From JBDREF01 sp043820045 (GTDB taxonomy: Bacteria > Planctomycetota > Phycisphaerae > Sedimentisphaerales > Anaerobacaceae): a DNA stretch of 5,831 bases. Position 1 is the first letter of the stretch. The number at the start of each line of letters is the position of its first letter. This document shows, piece after piece, positions 1-5,831 of this stretch. Both the position numbers and the translations under genes were made by a program. Under the pieces are notes generated by a model. The model saw only the letters and a program-made list of their open reading frames with translations, searched no databases and had not been told where the DNA came from. The DNA is taken from NCBI GenBank assembly GCA_043820045.1, contig JBDREF010000215.1:1-5831 (forward strand). Reading direction: 5' to 3'.

Positions 1-2477
1 GGCTGCACCAGACGGTCAAAACGGAGCGGCCAGGAACCGTCAGGCCCGGGAGTGATTCTCGAAGGCTCCCGCCGGGCAGCCAGAGGCCGGCCGCTCACGG
101 CAGGCGTCAGCTCTCTTGACTCGTGACAGCCAATGCACGAAAGGGTCTGCCCGGGCTGGACATAAGTAAGGCTGCGCATAGTCTGGACGGCTAAACCATC
201 ACCATCGAGGGCCTGAAAGAAGACCGGGACTCCGGACGGCACGTGGAAGTAGGCCGAACCGTCCCTCTCAACGGGAACCGTGCCGAGCACGAACTTCCCT
301 GGGTCCTCCTTCGAAATGCCCAGGCTGGGAGAATCCATGTGGGGCTGTGTCTTCGGCGGCACCCCTATTATGCGCAGTTCCTTGATTGAACCACGTTCGA
401 TTCCCGCCAATCCACGGTAAACATCCTGGACCAGGAAGCAACCTTGCTGTGGGCCGTCCCAGTCCGCGTTGCAGGGCTGAACCGGAGGTTTCTTCCTCGC
501 ACGGACCGGAATCGGATACATACTCGATATTTCCTTATCCCTGTAGATCAATTCCAGATTGCCGAAAGCATCGCAAAGATACAAGCCGAGAGCATTGACC
601 GGGTTATCATTGCCAACTACCTGGCTGCTGCCGCGGTGCGGCGGAAGTTTGCGGTCGCTCCATGCAGCGAGGTAGTAGTTTTCCGACAGCGGGTACGGGT
701 TCGCGTAATACATCGCCGGCCATCCTTCCGCCTCTGGAAAACATACGTCCGGGGTAAGGCGCGTGATGGGGCCGGTTCCCTCGGTCCCGCGCGTACAATC
801 CAGCATCGCCAGCGACCCGCCCGTGATGGAATGATGTGAGCAGGCGGTGAAAATCAGCTTCTGAGAGTTAGGAATCGACCTGGCCTCGAAAATGCACTGT
901 GGCTTGGCCGTGAAATTGCCGTAAACGAGATTGGGATTTGTTCCATCCTGGTTTGTTGACCACAGACTCATCAAATGCCCGTTGAAGCGGTCGATATAAT
1001 CCCACCTCGCATAGATGATCCGCCCGTCGTCCGCAACCGAAGGCATCCACTCGAAGTTCTCAAAAGCCGATATCGGGCGAATGTTCCCGCCATCGGAATC
1101 CATCGCGTGCAGCGTATAGACTGCGACCGGCCGTGTGTTGTCGCCGCCGCAGCGAACGTAGCTGTCCGGCAGTGTCGCTTCTTTCGTGGCGGAGGCGTTT
1201 GCCTTCGTGCACTGAACAAACTGCCCCTTTCGTGTTGACAGAAAGACAATGTCACCACCGGGAAGATACCGCGCATCAAAATCATCGTACCGCCCAAAAG
1301 TCAACTGCCTGCGTTCGCCGCCGTCAACGTTCATCTCGAAGATCTGATAGAAGGCGTCCTCGGGAAGCTTCTCCTTGTCCACCTTCTCCATCCCCGCCAC
1401 GTGCGGATAATACCTGCAATAAGCAAAAAGAACCTTCTTGCCGTCATAAGAGACGTCGGGCCGCAGGAAGTTTCCCTCGGGCCAGTCCGCAGTCAGGCAA
1501 CGCTCGCGCGTTTTTTTACTTCTAAATCCTCTGAGAAGGTAGATACCTCCGCCGGGCCGCGACCACCATCCGTAATACTGGTCGGACATGTGCGGAAGCG
1601 TGCCAGGAGCACGTTTGACAAAGAGTATAGTATCGAAGTCGAGCAGAGGATTTGCAAATGCCATCGAACGGACCGCCCGTCGGGCCTGCAAGTAGAGATC
1701 GCGCCGGGACTCCTGGCGGGTGCTGCCCCGCTCAGCGATAGACCTCAGAGCCTTCAAAGGCTCATCTACTTTGACTCCCATGTGCCAAAGGTCGTCCGCC
1801 AGCTTGAGACCGCGTTCGACTACTTCAGTGACGTTGTAGCCCGCCGTGCTGAAATGACTCATCGACCACTGGCTCGTGCTGCTTTGGGTGGCGAGCTTAC
1901 CAGGGGCGATGTTCCTGCCTGTATCGCCGGCATAGATTTCGATCTCATCAAGATGAAAGTAGCTTTTGCCCGGCAGTTGAAGACGCACGTAGCGAGCGTC
2001 AACTCCGCCGAGCTTCACGGTCAGCGGCTTGTTGTCCGTATGGCCGTAGAAGATTTTGCCGTCGTGCCGGTAAACTTCCCTGAAGTTCTTCGCATCGTCC
2101 GAGAGCAGAACCATCAGCCGCGAAGCTCTGTCGGCCAGGTCGCAGCGGTTATAGACGACAAGACGGTCCAGCCGAACAGATTCACCCAGATCGACCTGCC
2201 ACCACGGATCGTTTTCGTTTTCGGTATGAAACCCCCACTGACCATCTATGATGCCGTCACAACCCCCGGCTGCATCCTGTTCGCATGCGGCATCGACGCC
2301 CGCGGCAGCGGGTACGGCGCTGCGAACCTGCTCCTGGCGCAGCCAGTCTGCCTCGATTTGCTCTGGTGTACGGGCTGGTGAGATGATCGCAGACCTCGAT
2401 GTTTCCGCCGGGACCGTTGCGCAGATGGTGGTTAATGCCAGAACTGCCAATACTAAATTGCAGCAGGACTTTGTCAT
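1..2477 (-). CDS. HzsA-related secreted protein with discoidin-like domain and c-type heme motif (3' end outside window)
   Basis: Reading leftward from ATG at 2477, the frame stays open for 825 codons to the window edge, so the C-terminus is missing. Residues 1-24 look like a Sec signal peptide with a probable cut after V-P-A24. Residues about 55-185 resemble an F5/8 type C (discoidin) carbohydrate-binding domain, including WWQVDLG at 92-98. A linker follows, then about 290-690 reads like a TolB/PD40-type beta-propeller (PHMSDQYYGWW around 295-302, DGRIIYARWDY at 484-494, LTPDVCFPEAEGW around 579). Residues from about 740 (FHVPSGVPVFFQALD) lead into the heme motif C781-I-G-C784-H785. This order matches proteins annotated as HzsA-related in planctomycetes outside anammox lineages. 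The probable role is a periplasmic or surface redox or ligand-binding protein; the substrate is unknown. It lies 57 bases after the nuclease gene. The family call is from memory of conserved segments and is fairly firm; the function is not. Confidence 0.85.
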   Translation of the reverse strand, partial: MTKSCCNLVLAVLALTTICATVPAETSRSAIISPARTPEQIEADWLRQEQVRSAVPAAAGVDAACEQDAAGGCDGIIDGQWGFHTENENDPWWQVDLGESVRLDRLVVYNRCDLADRASRLMVLLSDDAKNFREVYRHDGKIFYGHTDNKPLTVKLGGVDARYVRLQLPGKSYFHLDEIEIYAGDTGRNIAPGKLATQSSTSQWSMSHFSTAGYNVTEVVERGLKLADDLWHMGVKVDEPLKALRSIAERGSTRQESRRDLYLQARRAVRSMAFANPLLDFDTILFVKRAPGTLPHMSDQYYGWWSRPGGGIYLLRGFRSKKTRERCLTADWPEGNFLRPDVSYDGKKVLFAYCRYYPHVAGMEKVDKEKLPEDAFYQIFEMNVDGGERRQLTFGRYDDFDARYLPGGDIVFLSTRKGQFVQCTKANASATKEATLPDSYVRCGGDNTRPVAVYTLHAMDSDGGNIRPISAFENFEWMPSVADDGRIIYARWDYIDRFNGHLMSLWSTNQDGTNPNLVYGNFTAKPQCIFEARSIPNSQKLIFTACSHHSITGGSLAMLDCTRGTEGTGPITRLTPDVCFPEAEGWPAMYYANPYPLSENYYLAAWSDRKLPPHRGSSQVVGNDNPVNALGLYLCDAFGNLELIYRDKEISSMYPIPVRARKKPPVQPCNADWDGPQQGCFLVQDVYRGLAGIERGSIKELRIIGVPPKTQPHMDSPSLGISKEDPGKFVLGTVPVERDGSAYFHVPSGVPVFFQALDGDGLAVQTMRSLTYVQPGQTLSCIGCHESRELTPAVSGRPLAARREPSRITPGPDGSWPLRFDRLVQ
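123..137 (-). other. c-type heme attachment motif CIGCH in the HzsA-like protein
   Basis: The codons TGC ATT GGC TGT CAC encode Cys781-Ile-Gly-Cys784-His785, a classic CxxCH motif for covalent heme c attachment, followed by Glu-Ser-Arg. It is the only CxxCH in the 825 visible residues. The preceding segment (VQTMRSLTYVQPGQTLS) and the following stretch, rich in Pro and Arg and ending in FDRLVQ, match my memory of the family, in which a second CxxCH often comes soon afterwards. That second motif would lie outside the window. Confidence 0.8.
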
Positions 2478-2483
2478 GATCCG

Positions 2484-2488
2484 CTCCC
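2484..2488 (-). promoter_or_regulatory. Ribosome-binding site of the HzsA-like gene
   Basis: On the minus strand GGGAG lies 6 bases before the ATG at 2477, a normal Shine-Dalgarno spacing. This supports that ATG, as does the signal peptide that begins right there. The rest of the 57-base gap (2478-2534) shows no convincing terminator or promoter, so transcription may continue from the nuclease gene. Confidence 0.7.
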
Positions 2489-2534
2489 AACAAGCTTGAC
2501 GCAGATGAGAAGCCACTAAAAAGAGCACAAGAAA

Positions 2535-3941
2535 CTAATCGAGGACCACTTCATCCTGGTACTCTGGAACAGCTACCTGCCAGCCGGTTTTCTCCCTGAC
2601 GTAGTCACCGAAGCTAAGGGCACTCTCGGATTCGCCGTGCACTACAAACAACTTCCTTGGCGGTTTTTTCAATGCGCCCAGCCACTCCAACAGTTCTTCT
2701 TTGTCCGCATGGGCCGAGAAGCCGTTCACGCGCACCACCCTGGCCTTGACGGGATGCTCCTGGCCGAGTATCCGAACTTCCTTTTCGCCGTCAACGATCC
2801 GCCTGCCAAGTGTACCTACCGCCTGGTAGCCCACGAACATTATCGTGTTCTCAGGTCTTGAGATGTTGTTGACAAGGTGGTGTTTTATTCTTCCACCCGT
2901 GCACATCCCCGAGCCCGCAATGACCATTACCGTGCCCCTGATGTGGTTGATGGCTTTTGACTCATCACTATTCCCAACCATCTTCAAACCGGGAAAGTCG
3001 AACGGAGACTCATTGTTTCTGACAAACTCGGTCATCTCCTCATCGTACAGCTCGCGGTGCCGCTTAAAGACCTCGGTGATCTTCGAAGCCATCGGACTGT
3101 CCAGAAAGACCATCAGATGCGGGATTGCGTCATCGATCAGCAGCTCATTGATGAAATACAAAAGCTCCTGCGAGCGTTCGAGCGCGAAACTCGGGACGAT
3201 GATATTGCCGCCGGCCTGCCTGGTTGAATTTATCACATCGGCAATCGCCTTCTTGGTATCTTCCGGCCCCTGGTGGACACGATCTCCATAAGTGGACTCA
3301 ACGAGGATATAATCAGCCTCCTCAACCAAAGAAGCATCGCGGACGATTGGTCTGCCCGGCCGTCCGATATCCCCGGAGAATAAGATACTTCGCTCCTGTC
3401 CGTTCTGGCTTACCTTAACCTTTATGATCGAAGAGCCCAATACATGGCCCGCATCGCAAAAAGTCGCTTCGATACCGGCGCCAATCTCAACGGGCTGTTT
3501 GTATCGAACGCCGGAGAAATGCGGAAAACAGGCCTCGGCATCAGCAATAGTATAAAGCGGAACCTCCGGATGAGTGCCTTTTCGGCCTTCCTGCTCATGT
3601 CTCTTGCGTTTGAACTCCGCATCTTCTTCCTGCAGCTTGGCGGAATCCAGCAATATGATTTGAGCAATCTCGGCCGTAGCGGAAGTGCAGTATATCCTGC
3701 CTTTGAATCCGTCTCTGACCAGCTTCGGCAGCAGGCCGCAATGGTCGAGATGTGCATGAGTAAGCAAAACGGCGTCTATGCTCTCGGGAGGAATGGTAAA
3801 CGGCTCCCAGTTTCTGTCTCGAAAATGCCGTTCCTGATAGAGTCCACAATCGACAAGAATCCTGGTGCCATTAACCTCAAGGAGATGTCGAGAGCCCGTA
3901 ACGTTCTGTGCGGCACCGAGGAACTGCAACTTTATTGACAT
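2535..3941 (-). CDS. beta-CASP metallo-beta-lactamase-fold RNA nuclease
   Basis: This complete 468-residue protein is a cytoplasmic zinc-dependent RNA-cleaving enzyme of the CPSF73/TTHA0252-like beta-CASP family. All expected motifs are present: Asp31 (motif 1), H62-A-H64-L-D66-H67 (motif 2), H166 in GHVLGS (motif 3), D191 in FSGDIGR (motif 4), E215 in VESTYGD (motif A), H411 in SAHAD (motif B) and H435 in VVHGE (motif C). The metallo-beta-lactamase core comes first, the beta-CASP insert occupies roughly 235-365, and the RNA-specificity (RMMBL) segment lies near 365-435. The length is usual for bacterial members. No signal peptide is seen. The start is fixed by a GAGGT site 5 bases upstream. 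The likely role is RNA maturation or turnover; the specific target cannot be read from sequence. Its placement between two secreted-protein genes has no obvious functional explanation. Nothing suggests that it is broken. Confidence 0.95.
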   Translation of the reverse strand: MSIKLQFLGAAQNVTGSRHLLEVNGTRILVDCGLYQERHFRDRNWEPFTIPPESIDAVLLTHAHLDHCGLLPKLVRDGFKGRIYCTSATAEIAQIILLDSAKLQEEDAEFKRKRHEQEGRKGTHPEVPLYTIADAEACFPHFSGVRYKQPVEIGAGIEATFCDAGHVLGSSIIKVKVSQNGQERSILFSGDIGRPGRPIVRDASLVEEADYILVESTYGDRVHQGPEDTKKAIADVINSTRQAGGNIIVPSFALERSQELLYFINELLIDDAIPHLMVFLDSPMASKITEVFKRHRELYDEEMTEFVRNNESPFDFPGLKMVGNSDESKAINHIRGTVMVIAGSGMCTGGRIKHHLVNNISRPENTIMFVGYQAVGTLGRRIVDGEKEVRILGQEHPVKARVVRVNGFSAHADKEELLEWLGALKKPPRKLFVVHGESESALSFGDYVREKTGWQVAVPEYQDEVVLD

Positions 3942-3946
3942 AGATT

Positions 3947-3951
3947 ACCTC
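3947..3951 (-). promoter_or_regulatory. Ribosome-binding site of the beta-CASP nuclease gene
   Basis: Minus-strand GAGGT ends 5 bases before ATG at 3941, a good Shine-Dalgarno site. The base of a 10-bp inverted repeat ends only 10 bases further upstream, so folding of that element could affect ribosome access. Confidence 0.7.
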
Positions 3952-3961
3952 ATCTGTAGTC

Positions 3962-4018
3962 TGGCGGCGATCTTATAAGGGTCCTATAAGAGGATATCTT
4001 ACCAAGGCATCGCCGCCA
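3962..4018 (-). repeat. Nested inverted repeat between sulfatase and nuclease genes
   Basis: A perfect 10-bp outer stem pairs TGGCGGCGAT (3962-3971) with ATCGCCGCCA (4009-4018). Inside it, TCTTATA (3971-3977) pairs with TATAAGA (3985-3991) around a 7-base loop. Alternatively, TAAGA (3987-3991) pairs with TCTTA (3997-4001) around a 5-base loop. The two inner hairpins share bases 3987-3991 and so exclude each other. The element starts 14 bases after the sulfatase stop codon. In minus-strand reading the outer stem is followed by GACTACAG, not a T-run, so it is not a standard intrinsic terminator. It could be a leader switch, an RNA-processing or stability element between two cistrons, or a protein-binding site. 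The pairing is directly visible; the role is inferred. Confidence 0.6.
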
Positions 4019-4032
4019 AGTCAACCAAAGAA

Positions 4033-5463
4033 TCAATAGTCCCGGAACGGCCGGCGGGGCTCGGCGGCGGCCACTAGTTTCTCCCATGCGGCAAAACGCG
4101 ACTTGACCCTGGCCAGCACATCGGGCTTTTCTTTCGATAGATCGTGCTGCTCGCCAATGTCACTTGAGAGGTCGAATAATCCTGAACCGCGCGCCGACTC
4201 AACCCACTTGAAGTTCCCGACGCGAGCTGCCTTGTCGCCTCTTCGCTGCCAGAACATTTCTTTGCGCGGGGATTTCGCTTTGCCAGCGAGTACGGCAGTC
4301 ATATCGAAGCCGTCCAGCTCGACGCCTTCCGGCGATCCTGCACCTGCGGCTTTGCAGACCGTCGGGAGTATCTCCATTGAAGTGAGGAACTCGTCGCAGA
4401 CCGATCCAGCCGGAATCGTACCCGGCCAGCGCACGATGCACGGCACGCGAAGGCCGCCCTCGAACATCTGGCCCTTGCCGCCCTTGAGCGGAGCGTTGTC
4501 CGCACCCCCGCTGCCGCCGTTGTCGGAGAAAAAGACAACGATGGTGTTTTCTTCCAGCCCATGCTCGGCCAAGGATTTCAGGACTTGTCCGATCGCCTCG
4601 TCCATATACGTCGTGGCCGTCATATATCGCATACGCCTGGCCCTGCGCGAGTCGGCATCTTTGGGGTCATACTGTCCATAATTGGCGCGGATATATTCGA
4701 GCGGCGCCTGCACGCCCGGTCGAGGCCGGTCAAGATTGGAGGCGCCGTGCGGAGCGTTAAAAGGCAGATAGCAGAAGAACGGACGGTCCTTATTCTTTTC
4801 GATAAAACGTACGGCCTCCCGCCGAAACAAATCCGTGGCATACGTTCCCTTGTCCTCGGTAGTAGGCTTGTTGCCGCGCCGCATCGACGGCACCCCGTAT
4901 CGTTCGTGCGTCCAGTAGTCTATCCCGGTGTTCGTAAAGCCGTAGAACTCGTGGAAGCCGCGTTGGAGTGGAAGAAACCGGTGTAACTGACCCAGGTCCC
5001 ACTTGCCGAAGATTCCACTGACATAACCGGCCCGCCTGAGGGCGCGCGGAATCAGCACCTCGCGGGTGTCCATTCCGCCAATCATCTCCCATGACACGGC
5101 GTATTCGTCTTCGGGGTAGAGGTAGTCGTGATCGACCAGATCGTTACGGAACATATCATAAGTCCCGTTTCGCTGCGGATAGCGGCCCGTGAGCAGACTG
5201 CCCCGTGAAGGCGTGCAGGCAGGCCAAGTAACGTAGAAGCTCGTCAGCCTGACTCCATCGGCGGCCAGGCGGTCGAGATTGGGCGTCTTGATATCCGGAC
5301 TGCCATAGCAGCCAAGGTCACGATAACCCTGATCATCGGACACAATCAGCACAATATTAGGCGGACGTTTGGCCGCAAGCCGCCGAGAAATACCCGTGCA
5401 GCCCGGCAAGGCGAGCGAGGCTAAGCCAAGAGAGGTGAATTTCAGATACTCGCGTCGATTCAT
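4033..5463 (-). CDS. Formylglycine-dependent sulfatase (arylsulfatase family), Tat/lipoprotein-type N-terminus
   Basis: With start at ATG 5463 the protein has 476 residues and hydrolyses sulfate esters, probably of sulfated polysaccharides, outside the cytoplasm. Residues 3-8 (RREYLK) form a twin-arginine motif, followed by a hydrophobic stretch and LALPGC with Cys22, an imperfect lipobox, so a membrane-anchored lipoprotein is likely. Alkaline-phosphatase-superfamily motifs are D43-D44 (SDDQG), the sulfatase signature C83-T-P-S-R87 with C83 converted to formylglycine, GKW (K154), H239 in APHG, D314-N315 in FSDNGG, and K327/K330 before EGGLRVP. The usual GKWHLG reads GKWDLG here (Asp156). The frame extends upstream to 5535, but the Shine-Dalgarno site and the RR motif favour 5463. 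It is first of three co-directed genes. A formylglycine-generating or anaerobic sulfatase-maturating enzyme must be encoded elsewhere. The substrate cannot be told. Confidence 0.95.
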   Translation of the reverse strand: MNRREYLKFTSLGLASLALPGCTGISRRLAAKRPPNIVLIVSDDQGYRDLGCYGSPDIKTPNLDRLAADGVRLTSFYVTWPACTPSRGSLLTGRYPQRNGTYDMFRNDLVDHDYLYPEDEYAVSWEMIGGMDTREVLIPRALRRAGYVSGIFGKWDLGQLHRFLPLQRGFHEFYGFTNTGIDYWTHERYGVPSMRRGNKPTTEDKGTYATDLFRREAVRFIEKNKDRPFFCYLPFNAPHGASNLDRPRPGVQAPLEYIRANYGQYDPKDADSRRARRMRYMTATTYMDEAIGQVLKSLAEHGLEENTIVVFFSDNGGSGGADNAPLKGGKGQMFEGGLRVPCIVRWPGTIPAGSVCDEFLTSMEILPTVCKAAGAGSPEGVELDGFDMTAVLAGKAKSPRKEMFWQRRGDKAARVGNFKWVESARGSGLFDLSSDIGEQHDLSKEKPDVLARVKSRFAAWEKLVAAAEPRRPFRDY

Positions 5464-5474
5464 GTCGATTCCAG

Positions 5475-5481
5475 CTCCTTT
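5475..5481 (-). promoter_or_regulatory. Ribosome-binding site deciding the sulfatase start
   Basis: Minus-strand AAAGGAG lies 11 bases before ATG 5463. The sequence is strong and the spacing slightly long. It overlaps the next in-frame ATG upstream (5484), so that start and the one at 5535 would place the site inside the coding region. The signal-peptide motif beginning directly after ATG 5463 agrees. Confidence 0.6.
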
Positions 5482-5506
5482 CATTTGCATTTGTGGGCTT
5501 TGGAGA

Positions 5507-5535
5507 ATGTTATTCTTGCCTGCCGGGAAGTTCAA
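5507..5535 (-). promoter_or_regulatory. Possible sigma-70-like promoter for the sulfatase gene
   Basis: On the minus strand TTGAAC (5530-5535) is followed after 17 bases by TAACAT (5507-5512), four of six consensus positions in each box. Transcription would begin near 5500, giving a leader of about 37 bases before ATG 5463. The position agrees with the shorter sulfatase start. The match is moderate and could arise by chance. Confidence 0.3.
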
Positions 5536-5572
5536 GCTCTTTCTCGTTCAATAAAAGCATATAAAAGGCCCC

Positions 5573-5594
5573 AGGCCAGTCCCATGAGGCCAGT
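5573..5594. repeat. Short direct repeat AGGCCAGT
   Basis: AGGCCAGT occurs at 5573-5580 and again at 5587-5594, a 14-base period in a GGCC-rich patch between the two candidate promoters. A regulator binding two half-sites would be one reading; chance in GC-rich DNA is another. Confidence 0.3.
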
Positions 5595-5620
5595 TGGAGC
5601 CCCAAGCCCGGTCATTTTGA

Positions 5621-5650
5621 TTGACTCTGCCGTTGCGAATGTGTTAAAAT
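5621..5650 (+). promoter_or_regulatory. Probable sigma-70-type promoter with extended -10, reading rightward
   Basis: TTGACT (5621-5626) is followed after 18 bases by TAAAAT (5645-5650), five of six consensus bases in each box. A TG at 5642-5643, one base before the -10 box, makes an extended -10. Transcription would begin near 5657 and run toward the possible gene start at 5791, with a leader of about 134 bases. This is the best promoter match I found in the window. Confidence 0.45.
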
Positions 5651-5790
5651 AGCTGAAGGTTGAGTATCGATTTCTTTGAGATACGTACAAACGTTGATTG
5701 CGACTTTGAGGCTTGAGGGTCACAAATAATAAACCGCAGCAACCTGCTCACAACGCCTTTGGAGATGGAGGCAGAAATATAACCATATCT

Positions 5791-5831
5791 GTGAAAATTC
5801 AGTTCCTCTCGATAGTCCTGGTTGTCTCCCT
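5791..5831 (+). CDS. Possible start of a divergent gene encoding a secreted or membrane protein (5' end only)
   Basis: From GTG 5791 the frame reads M-K-I-Q-F-L-S-I-V-L-V-V-S before the window ends. A lysine followed by a hydrophobic run looks like the start of a signal peptide or first membrane helix. A good GGAGG lies at 5767-5771, but 19 bases from this GTG, which is too far for a normal start. No ATG lies in frame nearby, though the frame is open upstream to a stop at 5707-5709, so the true start is uncertain. A promoter match at 5621-5650 points toward it. With 13 codons, no family can be named, and chance is not excluded. Confidence 0.35.
   Translation, partial: MKIQFLSIVLVVS

Larger units (their letters stand above)
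5464..5790. other. Divergent intergenic region without a supported gene
   Basis: This 327-base stretch lies between the sulfatase start and a possible plus-strand start at 5791. It holds the sulfatase ribosome-binding site, promoter-like matches in both directions and a short direct repeat. One minus-strand open frame of 63 codons crosses it (5723-5532), but it has no ribosome-binding site and resembles nothing I recognise, so I treat the region as regulatory. I see no RNA gene or recognisable riboswitch. Confidence 0.5.

Noticed and set aside
444..839. Plus-strand open frame of 131 codons
   Set aside because: Antisense shadow of the propeller-like part of the HzsA-like gene; Arg-rich composition without any recognisable motif.
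1401..2381. Plus-strand open frame of 326 codons
   Set aside because: It lies entirely antisense to the HzsA-like gene, whose minus-strand translation shows clear domain motifs. The plus-strand protein has no recognisable family and no good ribosome-binding site; GC-rich codon use explains the lack of stops.
1..2477. Possible frameshift or decayed gene at the left, because the region shows only short closed open frames
   Set aside because: Reading the minus strand codon by codon from ATG 2477 gives one continuous frame to the edge. It seems missing only because its stop codon is outside the window.
3444..3938. Plus-strand open frame of 164 codons
   Set aside because: Antisense to the well-supported beta-CASP nuclease, with no recognisable product.
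3962..4018. Intrinsic terminator of the sulfatase gene
   Set aside because: The stem is strong, but there is no T-run after it on the minus strand and the loop is 37 bases with internal pairing.
5464..5535. Longer sulfatase start at 5535 adding 24 residues
   Set aside because: The extra residues precede the twin-arginine motif and lack signal-peptide character. The AAAGGAG site and a promoter match both fall within this stretch, so ATG 5463 is preferred.
5562..5582. GGCC-TGG-GGCC followed by TTTT on the minus strand as a terminator
   Set aside because: A four-base-pair stem with a three-base loop is too weak, and no minus-strand gene is seen upstream for it to end.
5532..5723. Minus-strand open frame of 63 codons upstream of the sulfatase
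   Set aside because: It starts at GTG with no Shine-Dalgarno site, resembles no family I know, and overlaps the candidate promoters in both directions.

Overview
The window holds three genes in a row on the minus strand, plus the first codons of what may be a divergent plus-strand gene at the right edge. In minus-strand reading order they are: a formylglycine-type sulfatase with a twin-arginine/lipoprotein-like N-terminus (5463 to 4033); a complete beta-CASP metallo-beta-lactamase-fold RNA nuclease (3941 to 2535); and a large secreted protein related to the hydrazine synthase alpha subunit (HzsA) (2477 to 1). The last gene carries a discoidin-like domain, a beta-propeller-like region and one c-type heme motif. 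It is open to the left edge, so its C-terminus is missing. Between 1 and 2477 the minus strand is one uninterrupted reading frame of 825 codons, and the plus-strand open frames there are its antisense shadows.

No 16S or other marker gene is present, so the source can only be inferred. A secreted discoidin plus HzsA-like heme protein next to a Tat-type lipoprotein sulfatase, in moderately GC-rich DNA with Shine-Dalgarno sites, fits the Planctomycetota or wider PVC group. Such genomes are rich in sulfatases and in HzsA-related proteins outside anammox bacteria. This is judgement from recalled family distributions, not a search result.

The gaps between the three genes are 91 and 57 bases. The 91-base gap contains a nested inverted repeat with a perfect 10-bp outer stem and two mutually exclusive inner hairpins, ending 10 bases before the nuclease ribosome-binding site. 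It has no U-run, so it is more likely a leader structure, processing site or operator than an ordinary terminator. To the right of the sulfatase lies a 327-base non-coding stretch (5464-5790). It has promoter-like matches in both directions and leads to a possible plus-strand start with a signal-peptide-like or membrane-anchor-like first segment.

The sulfatase and the HzsA-like protein would both act outside the cytoplasm, one cutting sulfate esters and the other probably handling electrons or a bound ligand. The nuclease is a cytoplasmic RNA-processing enzyme. Shared orientation and short gaps allow an operon but do not prove a joint pathway. No HzsB or HzsC partner is visible, so hydrazine synthesis should not be inferred. 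I see no tRNA, rRNA, CRISPR array, insertion sequence or phage gene.
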